From assembly GCA_002838185.1 (NCBI GenBank), contig CP017949.1, positions 29,079-93,078 on the forward strand: DNA of 64,000 nucleotides, written 5' to 3'. Position numbers and translations under genes: made by a program. Position 1 is the first letter of the stretch. Each line of letters opens with the position of its first letter. This stretch comes from Tenericutes bacterium MO-XQ. GTDB taxonomy: Bacteria; Bacillota_I; Bacilli_A; Acholeplasmatales; Acholeplasmataceae. The notes beneath the pieces are model-generated. The model saw nothing but the letters and a program-made list of their open reading frames with translations, was not told the origin of the DNA and searched no databases. Shown here one piece after another: positions 26,317 through 34,110 of the stretch.

Positions 26317-27571
26317 AGTTGCTGCTTATGCTAGGGTATCTAATGGTAAAGATGCAATGCTACATTCCTTATCCGCTCAAATCAATTACTACAAGAAAAT
26401 GATTCAAGATAATAATGATTGGCAGTTTGTAGGAGTGTATGCAGATGAAGCTCTCACTGGAACCAAAGACTCGAGACAAGAATTCCAGCAACTTTTAGAA
26501 GATTCCAAAGCTGGAAAAATTGATATGATTATTACAAAGTCTATATCCAGGTTTGCAAGGAATACAATGACACTACTTGAGACAGTAAGAGAACTTGACA
26601 AACTTAATGTTGATGTCTTCTTTGAAGAGCAGAATATTCACTCGATAAGTAGTGAAGGAGAAATGGTTCTTACCTTATTAGCATCCGTAGCACAAGAAGA
26701 ATCCAGAAGTGTTTCAGAGAACATGAAATGGCGTATTAAGAAAGAATTCGAGCAAGGAGAGATCTGGGGAGGACGGTCACCACTTGGATATAGCTTGAAA
26801 AACAAGACATTTCGTGTAATTCCTAAAGAAGCTGAAGTGGTTCAACTCATCTACAAACTATATGTTGATGGAAATGGTGCTGAAGCAATTTGTCAAATAC
26901 TAGATGCAAAGGGCATAAAACCAAAAGAATCTAAAAAGTGGGGTCCAACATCGATTATAAAGATTCTCTCAAATCGTAATTATACAGGTGATTTACTATT
27001 ACAAAAGACATACTTAAATAATCACTTATCAAAGAAACAGGTTATTAATAAAGGAGAACTGGATCGGTATTTGGTTAAAGGAAACCATGAGGCAATCATA
27101 AGCAATGAACTATTCGACAAAGTGCAAAAACTTAAACACCAACGAGCCATTAAAAACAAATCTAATCTACCAAAGAAAAAGACATTTCTACATGGATTAA
27201 TACAATGTGGAATTTGTGGTTCAACTTATACACCTAAGAAAATGAGAAAGAAGGACATTTGGATTTGTTCTAAATCAGCAAGTAAAGGTCAAGATGTTTG
27301 TGATTCTAAACTAGTCCCACACAACATAATCGTTGAAGCTTCTAATCACATTTTAGAGATGGACCAAAATAATGAGGATACATTCAAATCAAAGGTAACC
27401 AAGATAATCGTTCAAGAAAATAGGATGTTAGAATTTCATATGAAAGACGGGAAGATATTAAACTACCGATGGAAACATAAGTCTAGAAGTAAGAGTTGGA
27501 CACCTGAAATGAAAGAACAAGCACGATTAAGAGCACTAGAACAGCATCATGGAGGTGGAGAAAATGCCTAA
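26258..27571 (+). CDS. Large serine recombinase 1
   Basis: A 437-residue serine recombinase. The resolvase domain has 'VAAYARVSNGKD' (Ser near residue 28), 'ITKSISRFARNT' near 88, and 'LASVAQEESRS' near 140; a recombinase domain ('WGPTSIIKILSNRNYTGDLLLQKTY') follows at about 230-255, then a zinc-ribbon with 'CGICGSTYTP' near 326. The usual long coiled coil after the zinc ribbon is missing, so it is shorter than typical integrases. RBS GAGGAGG. It overlaps recombinase 2 by 8 bases, suggesting a pair that acts together. Confidence 0.9.
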   Translation: MKEKKITKIEALSKLPKKTRVAAYARVSNGKDAMLHSLSAQINYYKKMIQDNNDWQFVGVYADEALTGTKDSRQEFQQLLEDSKAGKIDMIITKSISRFARNTMTLLETVRELDKLNVDVFFEEQNIHSISSEGEMVLTLLASVAQEESRSVSENMKWRIKKEFEQGEIWGGRSPLGYSLKNKTFRVIPKEAEVVQLIYKLYVDGNGAEAICQILDAKGIKPKESKKWGPTSIIKILSNRNYTGDLLLQKTYLNNHLSKKQVINKGELDRYLVKGNHEAIISNELFDKVQKLKHQRAIKNKSNLPKKKTFLHGLIQCGICGSTYTPKKMRKKDIWICSKSASKGQDVCDSKLVPHNIIVEASNHILEMDQNNEDTFKSKVTKIIVQENRMLEFHMKDGKILNYRWKHKSRSKSWTPEMKEQARLRALEQHHGGGENA

Positions 27572-29147
27572 AGTCACAGTCATACCATCAACAATTAATC
27601 CTATTACACAAATGCCTATCCATGCGAATCATGTTAAGAAAGTAGCCGCATACGCTAGGGTTTCAACAAACAGCGATGAACAGTACACGAGTTACGAGGC
27701 TCAGGTGAATTTCTATAAAAAATACATTCAAGAAAAACCTGACTGGGAGTATACCGAAGTTTACGCTGATGAAGGATTATCCGGAACAACAACCAAAAAG
27801 CGTACTGAGTTTAATAGAATGATTAAAGATGCACTAAACGGTAAAATCAATCTGATCATCACTAAATCAATCTCACGTTTTGCTAGAAACACACTAGATA
27901 CAATCTCATTTGTGCGTAAACTTAAAGCAAAAGGTATTGAAGTCTTCTTTGAAAAGGAAAATCTATGGACACTGGATCCAAAGAGTGAACTTATCTTAAC
28001 CATTATGGCATCAATAGCCCAAGAGGAATCACGCTCCATTAGTCAAAACGTAACTTGGGGAAAACGAGTTGGTTTCCAGGAAGGTAAAGTATCGTTTGCA
28101 TATAAAAGATTTCTCGGATACAAGAAGGAAGATGACAAGATTGTAATTGATGAAGACCAAGCAGTAATCGTTAGGGATATTTATCGAATGTTTCTTGTTG
28201 AAGGTAAAACACCAACAGGCATAGCAAAGTATCTTAAATCACAACATATTAAAACGCCAAGTGGTAAATCAACGAAATGGCAAACAAATGTGGTGACATC
28301 GATTCTTACTAATGAAAAGTATAAAGGTGATGCACTACTTCAAAAAACATACACAGTAAATTATCTAGATCACTCCAAAGCAATTAATACAGGACAGATA
28401 CCACAGTACTATGTAGAAAACAATCATCCAGCCATTATCGATAGAGATACATGGGAGCAAGTTCAAATTGAAATTGAACGACGTAATAAGCTTGGTGCAC
28501 ATTACTCTTCATCTGATGTTTTTGCATCAAAGCTTATATGTGAAGATTGCGGGAGTTTCTATGGGAAGAAGAAATGGCACACGAATACTAAATATGAACG
28601 ATTTGTGTATCAATGTAATAGTAAGTTTCACAAAGGAAAAGATAAATGTAAAACACCACACCTCAATGAAGATGACATTAAGAGACAGTTTATTAAAGCA
28701 TACAATCTAATGGCCAAAGACAAACAACGAGTCATAAAAGATACTAAAGACATTATTAAACTACTGACGGATACTACCAAGATTGATTCAGAAATTACCA
28801 AAATAGATGATGAGATGGTAGTAATTACAGAACTCGTTAATAAACTGGTAATGGAAAATTCTAAGACAGACACGGACATTGATGCCTATAACAAGAAATA
28901 TGAAAAGTTGTCGGCTCGTTATGATAAATTAAAGGATTATTTAGATGGGTTAATCACTGAAAAAGAGTCTAAACTAGGACAAAAGAAAACGATGCAAACG
29001 TTCATCAACAATTTAATAGAATCAGAAGACGAACTAGTTGATTGGAATGAACGAATATGGATGCTTATGGTGGAAAGTGCAGTTGTACATAGAAATCAAA
29101 GTATCACGTTTAAGTTTCATAGTGGTGTAACAATTAAAACGAGTTAA
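27564..29147 (+). CDS. Large serine recombinase 2
   Basis: A 527-residue serine recombinase with the full set of parts: catalytic 'VAAYARVSTNSDEQ' (Ser near residue 29), 'ITKSISRFARNT', 'IASIAQEESRS', recombinase domain ('WQTNVVTSILTNEKYKGDALL'), zinc ribbon with 'CEDCGSFYG', and a coiled coil at about 400-480. ATG 27564 follows GGAGGTGGAG. It likely catalyses prophage integration and excision. A terminator follows immediately, so this is the end of the operon and probably near the right attachment site. Confidence 0.92.
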   Translation: MPKVTVIPSTINPITQMPIHANHVKKVAAYARVSTNSDEQYTSYEAQVNFYKKYIQEKPDWEYTEVYADEGLSGTTTKKRTEFNRMIKDALNGKINLIITKSISRFARNTLDTISFVRKLKAKGIEVFFEKENLWTLDPKSELILTIMASIAQEESRSISQNVTWGKRVGFQEGKVSFAYKRFLGYKKEDDKIVIDEDQAVIVRDIYRMFLVEGKTPTGIAKYLKSQHIKTPSGKSTKWQTNVVTSILTNEKYKGDALLQKTYTVNYLDHSKAINTGQIPQYYVENNHPAIIDRDTWEQVQIEIERRNKLGAHYSSSDVFASKLICEDCGSFYGKKKWHTNTKYERFVYQCNSKFHKGKDKCKTPHLNEDDIKRQFIKAYNLMAKDKQRVIKDTKDIIKLLTDTTKIDSEITKIDDEMVVITELVNKLVMENSKTDTDIDAYNKKYEKLSARYDKLKDYLDGLITEKESKLGQKKTMQTFINNLIESEDELVDWNERIWMLMVESAVVHRNQSITFKFHSGVTIKTS

Positions 29148-29176
29148 GTCGCTTATTAAAAAGGCGGCTTTTTTGT
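29147..29176 (+). terminator. Rho-independent terminator after the recombinases
   Basis: AGTCGC and GCGGCT (one G-U pair) with an A-rich loop and a TTTTTT tail. Confidence 0.8.
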
Positions 29177-29197
29177 ATTTTTATAATTAAGAAAATA

Positions 29198-29206
29198 TGT
29201 TATAAT
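29198..29206 (+). promoter_or_regulatory. Extended -10 promoter
   Basis: TGTTATAAT, 34 bases before ATG 29240. Same box as at 16,718. Confidence 0.6.
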
Positions 29207-29239
29207 TTTAGTTAAGAGAATATCTTGGAGGAGCACATC

Positions 29240-29704
29240 ATGGATAACTACGAAGTTGCGATCAATGGGACTACTTTAGCTGCACGGATTCTAGGTATAG
29301 AAACTCCTAACGTGCAGTTTTTTTATAACCAAGATTTAACGAAAAAAGGAATCAATTCCATATTCTTAAAGGAAAAATATATCATAGCATTTAATGAAGA
29401 GTGGATAGAACAAGCAAATCCAATGGAGATCCAGGTTACTTGTTTCCATGAGAGTAGACATGCTTTTCAATGGAAAGTGATAAATGGTGATTATTCTGGA
29501 ACTGAAGTTGAGGATTCAATTACTATTCAAAAATGGAAAGATGAAATGAGTAACTATAACTCGCCTACAAAAAAAGACATTCCAGAAGAAGAATATCTAA
29601 AGCAGGAGATTGAGATTGATGCAATAGCATTTGCACATAAGATGATGTTAGAACATTTTGGTATAAAAACTGTGATTCCTGATTGTATCAAGGGATTCAT
29701 ATAG
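29240..29704 (+). CDS. HExxH zinc-metallopeptidase-like protein
   Basis: A 154-residue protein with 'CFHESRHAFQW' (HExxH, near residue 74) and a downstream 'EIEIDAIAFAHKMM' whose Glu/Asp could be the third zinc ligand, the arrangement of small IrrE/ImmA- or SprT-like metallopeptidases. ATG 29240 is chosen over TTG 29225 because GGAGGAG (29227-29233) is correctly spaced. It has its own promoter and stands between the recombinase terminator and a GmrSD-like gene, so it may be prophage cargo or part of a defence island at the attachment site. Confidence 0.6.
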   Translation: MDNYEVAINGTTLAARILGIETPNVQFFYNQDLTKKGINSIFLKEKYIIAFNEEWIEQANPMEIQVTCFHESRHAFQWKVINGDYSGTEVEDSITIQKWKDEMSNYNSPTKKDIPEEEYLKQEIEIDAIAFAHKMMLEHFGIKTVIPDCIKGFI

Positions 29705-29717
29705 GGAGGTTTGCTTA

Positions 29718-29963
29718 ATGATTGATTTTAAAGAATTAATAATGAGGAAAATTAAAAACATGAATGGTGAATATGTAGAACTTGTATCCGGCGACATTCA
29801 TCGAGAAATTGGTGGATATCCAGGCTCAAATCACAGGATGCCTTCTTGTTGTAACGCAATGAGAGATCTCATGTACAACGATGATGAAGTACTTTATTCA
29901 CCAAAAAAAGGTAATGGAGCTACTTTGAAAATAAGATATTACAAGAAGAATCACAAACACTAA
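29718..29963 (+). CDS. Small conserved protein next to a restriction-like gene
   Basis: An 81-residue protein with 'DIHREIGGYPGSNHRMPSCC' near residues 25-45, a pattern I know from short proteins encoded beside restriction or HNH-type genes. It is 14 bases downstream of the metallopeptidase and 15 bases before the DUF262 gene, so the three form one unit. Function unknown. Confidence 0.55.
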   Translation: MIDFKELIMRKIKNMNGEYVELVSGDIHREIGGYPGSNHRMPSCCNAMRDLMYNDDEVLYSPKKGNGATLKIRYYKKNHKH

Positions 29964-29978
29964 CGGGGGTTATAAATC

Positions 29979-31380
29979 ATGAAAAGTTTAGAATCATTGA
30001 AGAGCATTTTTAAAGAAAGAATTTTTAAGATTCCTGACTATCAAAGAGGGTATGCATGGCAAAAAGAACAATTAAAAGACTTTTGGGAAGACATTACTAA
30101 TTTACCAAAGGACAGATATCATTACACAGGACTGCTTTCACTAAAGGAAGTTCCAAGTTCTGAATACAATAATGGAAACTGGGTTAGTGAGAGGTGGCTA
30201 ATTAATGATTTTGGCTATAAGCCTTTTCATGTTGTTGATGGCCAACAAAGATTAACCACTTTTGTTATCTTTATTAATGAAGTCATTAGTTTAATCAAAA
30301 ATCTTGATGTAAATAAAGGCAAAAAACTAGAAGATATATATATTGGGACACTAAGTTTGAAAAGAATTACTGAAGAGTATATTTATATGAAAATGCCACC
30401 TAGTTATAATTTAAGCACTTACAAATTTGGTTATGAGGTTGATAATCCAAGTTTCAAATATTTAAAGCATAAGATTCTAGGGGAACCTGACGGAGGAGTT
30501 GTAACCGAAACATTTTATACACTAAATCTAGAAAATTCAAGAAAGTTTTTTAAAGAAAATTTAGAAAATTACTATAATGAATATGGGTTAAATGAAGTCG
30601 AAATATTATTCAAAAAGGTTACACAGAATCTGATGTTTAACCTACATGAAATTGAAGATGATTTTGATGTTTTTGTTGCGTTTGAGACTATGAATAATCG
30701 TGGTAAAAAACTATCAAATCTAGAATTGTTAAAAAACAGACTTATATATTTAACGACTTTATATGAAGAAAATGAATTAAGTATTGATGGACAACAAGTT
30801 ATTAGAGATCAGATTAATGACGCTTGGAAAGATATTTACTACAATCTTGGGAGAAATAAAAGAAACCCATTATCTGATGATGATTTTCTAGTTGCTCATT
30901 GGATTATGTATTTTCAATATTCAAGAGAAAAGGGCGATGAGTATATAAAATTTTTACTAAACAGTAAATTTACACCACAAAATGTTTTCACAAAAATAGA
31001 AGCAAAAATGGATACTATTGATGAAATTGAAGAAATTAGAGATGTAGATTTATCTGATGAAGAGTCTTTTGAAAATGGAGATACAACAAAAGTCAAAATG
31101 GTTGCAAAACTGTCTAGTTCAGAGATAAGTGATTATATTAACAGTATAAAGACTGCATCTGTCCATTGGTACAATTCATTTAATCCGATAAATAATAATG
31201 ATTTGACAGAAGATGAACAAATCTGGATTGACAGATTAAATCGTATAGGAATAGCTTATTTTAGACCGCTTGTTTGTGCAAGTTTTATGAGAGATGATGT
31301 TGATTCAATAAAAAGAGTTGAATTATTCAAAGCGATTGAGCGATTCATATTTATTGCTTTTAGAATTGGTAGAGCAGCAG
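29979..31380 (+). pseudogene. N-terminal part of a DUF262/DUF1524 (GmrSD-like) protein, split
   Basis: About 467 residues of a DUF262 protein: 'IFKIPDYQRGYAWQKEQLKDFWEDI' near residue 15, the nucleotide-binding-type 'HVVDGQQRLTTFVIF' near 85, and 'AFETMNNRGKKLSNLELLKNRLI' near 240. Homology stops at 'ERFIFIAFRIGR', where the sequence enters an inverted pnp; the frame runs by chance to 31469. The matching DUF1524 C-terminal part (HNH-like 'SIEHIMPQTP') is at 38488-39009 in the same orientation. From the usual spacing, some 60-80 residues seem missing between them. GmrSD-type proteins are type IV restriction enzymes against modified phage DNA; this copy should be dead unless the split is an assembly error. 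Confidence 0.85.
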
Positions 31381-32773
31381 CCATTAAAGCCATTGATCCA
31401 GCACAAATTGTTGCTTGTGATGATGAACCGTTAGATTCTAAAATCTCTGATACAACACGGATAGTATAAGGGAATTTTTCTTCATCAGGTAATACTTGTA
31501 ATAATGCTCTTTCGCCAAGTGCACCATGGCCAACTTCACGTCTTCCAACAAAACCATAACGTCCTGTTTCACCAACACTAAATGGTGGGAAGTTGTAATG
31601 TAGCATAAAACGTTTTGAATCTTCCAAACCTAGACCATCGATGATTTGGTTTTCACCAAGTGCACCTAAAGTTACAACACCTAAAGCTTGTGTTTGCCCT
31701 CTTGTAAATAATGCAGAACCATGTGTACGTTTTAGAACATCTACTCTTGAAAATAATGGTCTGATTTCATCAACTTTACGTCCATCAGGTCTTACCTTAT
31801 CTTCAGTAATTAATCTTCTTAACTCTTTAGTTACAATGTTATCAACAACTGTCTTAACTTGTTGAATATAGTTTTTGTGTGCTTTTTCATCAAATACTTT
31901 AACGCCGTCTATTTCATTAAAAAATGATTTTTCACTGAATTTTTCAACAGTTTCTTCCTTGATTTTGTCAATTGCATGATATCTTTCTAACTTGTCAAAA
32001 ATTGATACTGCTTTAATCAGTCTATCATATGCAAAATCGTGTACATCTTTTTCAACTTGTTGATCAATTTCGAAAATTTCAAAATCCATTTTTTCTGGTT
32101 TTAATTCAGCAATAATTTTTTCTTGGAAAGCAACTAAAGCTTTAATTGCATTATGTCCAAATAAAATGGCTTCTAACATTGTATCTTCATCAACTTGTTT
32201 AGCTCCAGCTTCAACCATGTTAATGGCATCTTTTGTTCCAGCTACGATAAGTTCAATTTGGCTCTTTTCAAGTTGTTCTGGTGTTGGATTAATGATGAAT
32301 TCTCCATCAATCATACCTACAGTTACACCTGCAACTGGACCATTAAATGGAATATTAGATATACCAAGTACAAGTGATGAACCGAATAGTGAAGCCATTT
32401 CAGTTGTAGCTTCTGGGTCACTACTTAATACTGTGTTAATGATTTGAACTTCATTTTTAAATCCTTCAGGAAACATTGGTCTAAGTGGTCTATCAATGAG
32501 TCTTGATGTTAATGTTTCATGTTCAGAAGGTCTACCTTCTCTTCTTAAAAATCCTCCAGGAATTTTTCCACCAGCGTATAGTTTTTCTTGATAAATAACC
32601 ATAAGTGGGAAGAAATCCATCGGTGATGGTTCTGTCTTTGCAGTCACAACACTTAATACTGTAGAGTCTCCATAATGGATGAATGCTGCGCCGTTGGCTT
32701 GTTTAGCAACTTCTCCAATTTCAACTTTAAGCACTCTACCGCCTAAGGTTGTTTCAAATTCTTTTTTGTTCAT
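31373..32773 (-). pseudogene. pnp: Polynucleotide phosphorylase, 3'-truncated
   Basis: About 465 residues of a protein normally near 700. Present: first RNase PH domain ('GRVLKVEIGEVAKQANGAA' start, 'GGFLRREGRPSEHETLTSRLIDRPLRPMFP'-type region near 75-105), helical domain, and the second RNase PH domain up to 'SNGSSSQATICAGSMALM'. Missing: the rest of that domain including catalytic residues, and the KH and S1 RNA-binding domains. The frame then runs into antisense DUF262 sequence. AAGGAG precedes ATG 32773. PNPase degrades RNA 3'-5' with phosphate; a complete copy is expected elsewhere in the genome. The break coincides with the DUF262 breakpoint. Confidence 0.9.
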
Positions 32774-32989
32774 AATATAAAATCTCCTTCATTTTATATG
32801 TTTTCTCATATACTTTTTTTATATTTAACCTTATATATCATACCATAAAATCATGATATTTCATAATAATCTAGATAAAATCCAAAAAAAAACTGAGCTT
32901 TGGTGATGATTGTTGTTCATATCTCAGATAATTTGATAACAATCACCATAAATCGGATTTTAAATACTAAATATTTATTTGAAAAATAG

Positions 32990-33115
32990 TGTTATAATAT
33001 ATACGCCAAACAATTACAATAAAAGGAACTATAAAAGCGAGTATTTTATCCTTGAATTGTTTGGCGACGTTCCTTGGGATGAAATACTCGCTTTTGAAGT
33101 CTAAGGAACGTGCAT
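32990..33115 (+). promoter_or_regulatory. Promoter and interlocking-hairpin leader of IS1595 copy 1
   Basis: TGTTATAAT extended -10 (32990-32998) is followed by three inverted repeats in the order A-B-A'-C-B'-C': A/A' 12 bp (33004-33015 / 33055-33066), B/B' 19 bp with one G-U (33033-33051 / 33077-33095), C/C' 9 bp (33067-33075 / 33103-33111). C' contains AAGGA, the only SD for ATG 33116. A:A' and C:C' can form two hairpins whose loops carry complementary B and B'. The same layout is kept in copy 2. Confidence 0.75.
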
Positions 33116-34024
33116 ATGTCAAAATTGAATAAAGTTTGTCCACTTTGTGGAACAATAGATTCTTCTATTAAACATGGTAAAGATACTAAAAGTAGACAAA
33201 GGTTTTTATGTAAATCATGTAATAAATCTTATATCAAAGATTCAAGTAGTCTAAAACATTTAAAATCAAGTGATTATATTTTTAAAAAGTTTTTAGGATT
33301 AATGATCGATGATACTACTATTGAAGTAATAGCAAGAAACCTCAATATAAATACTAAAACTGTTAACTATTGGAAATTTATAGTATTTAAATCACTAGAG
33401 AACCACCAAAATGATATTAAACTTAATGGTACTATATTAATAGATGAAACCTTTATTCCAATACGAAATAAAAAATATAAGATATTAAAAAACCTTAACA
33501 AAGAGATCCGAGGTATATCCTATAATCAATTATGTATAATAACAATGATTAATCTATTTGGTAAATCAGTAGCTAAGGTAGTGTCAAGGGCTATGGCTAT
33601 GCCAGAGCACTACATAAATTTATTTACCCACAACATAGGGTATGTAGATAAATTTATATATGATGGTAATAAAAGAGGTTTTCAATTTATGAAAGGGTTC
33701 AATGTTGAATACATCGATGGAAAAAGAGATATAACAAATGAGCATTCAACGGATTTAGTTGATCAGTATCACTCAATATTGAAAAGACATATATTTAAAC
33801 ATAATGGTTTTAACATAAAAAATACGCAACATTATTTAAACTTCTTTGTATATAGACAAAATTACTTGGCATCTCATAATGTTAAAGATATGAGAAGCAA
33901 AAACAAAGTTAAAAATAAAATGATAGATGATTTGTTCAAAATCATTAAAAACACAAATAAGAAAATCACTTATCTAGATTACATGAAAGACCTGGGAATT
34001 GAAGATATATTATTAGCAATTTAG
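33116..34024 (+). CDS. IS1595-family transposase
   Basis: A 302-residue ISXO2-like transposase. A zinc ribbon at the N-terminus ('CPLCGTIDS' and 'FLCKSCNKSY') is followed by an HTH ('EVIARNLNINTKTVNYW') and the DDE catalytic domain: Asp in 'ILIDETFIPI' (near 117), Asp in 'FIYDGNKRG' (near 183), and a C-terminal 'DQYHSILKRHIFKH' helix. ATG 33116 is used because AAGGA sits 8 bases upstream; GTG 33110 overlaps the SD arm. About 55-60 percent of residues look identical to the copy at 50898. Confidence 0.92.
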   Translation: MSKLNKVCPLCGTIDSSIKHGKDTKSRQRFLCKSCNKSYIKDSSSLKHLKSSDYIFKKFLGLMIDDTTIEVIARNLNINTKTVNYWKFIVFKSLENHQNDIKLNGTILIDETFIPIRNKKYKILKNLNKEIRGISYNQLCIITMINLFGKSVAKVVSRAMAMPEHYINLFTHNIGYVDKFIYDGNKRGFQFMKGFNVEYIDGKRDITNEHSTDLVDQYHSILKRHIFKHNGFNIKNTQHYLNFFVYRQNYLASHNVKDMRSKNKVKNKMIDDLFKIIKNTNKKITYLDYMKDLGIEDILLAI

Positions 34025-34058
34025 AATAAACAACAATCATCACCAAAGCTCAGTAAAA

Positions 34059-34096
34059 AAAATTATCGACTAAATGATTAATTAGTCGATAATTTT
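34059..34096 (-). terminator. adhE terminator, its T-tract used as IS target
   Basis: AATTATCGACTAA (34061-34073) and TTAGTCGATAATT (34082-34094) form a 13-bp stem. On the - strand it follows the adhE stop and is followed by the A8/T8 tract that was duplicated by IS1595. Confidence 0.88.
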
Positions 34097-34110
34097 AGTA
34101 TTTTAATTTA

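Larger units (their letters stand above)
32892..34054 (+). mobile_element. IS1595-family element, copy 1 (intact, 1163 bp)
   Basis: Perfect 26-bp terminal inverted repeats beginning ACTGAGCTTTGGTG lie at 32892-32917 and 34029-34054. The element is flanked by eight A on each side (32884-32891 and 34055-34062), matching the 8-bp target duplication of IS1595 elements. The right-hand A-tract is the T-tract (on the - strand) of the adhE terminator, so the element jumped into a terminator. One transposase gene, preceded by a structured leader. Confidence 0.92.

Noticed and set aside
31256..31380. Continuation of pnp to 31256 and of DUF262 to 31469 as real protein ends
   Set aside because: Past 31373-31382 each frame reads through the antisense of the other gene; homology stops at the junction.
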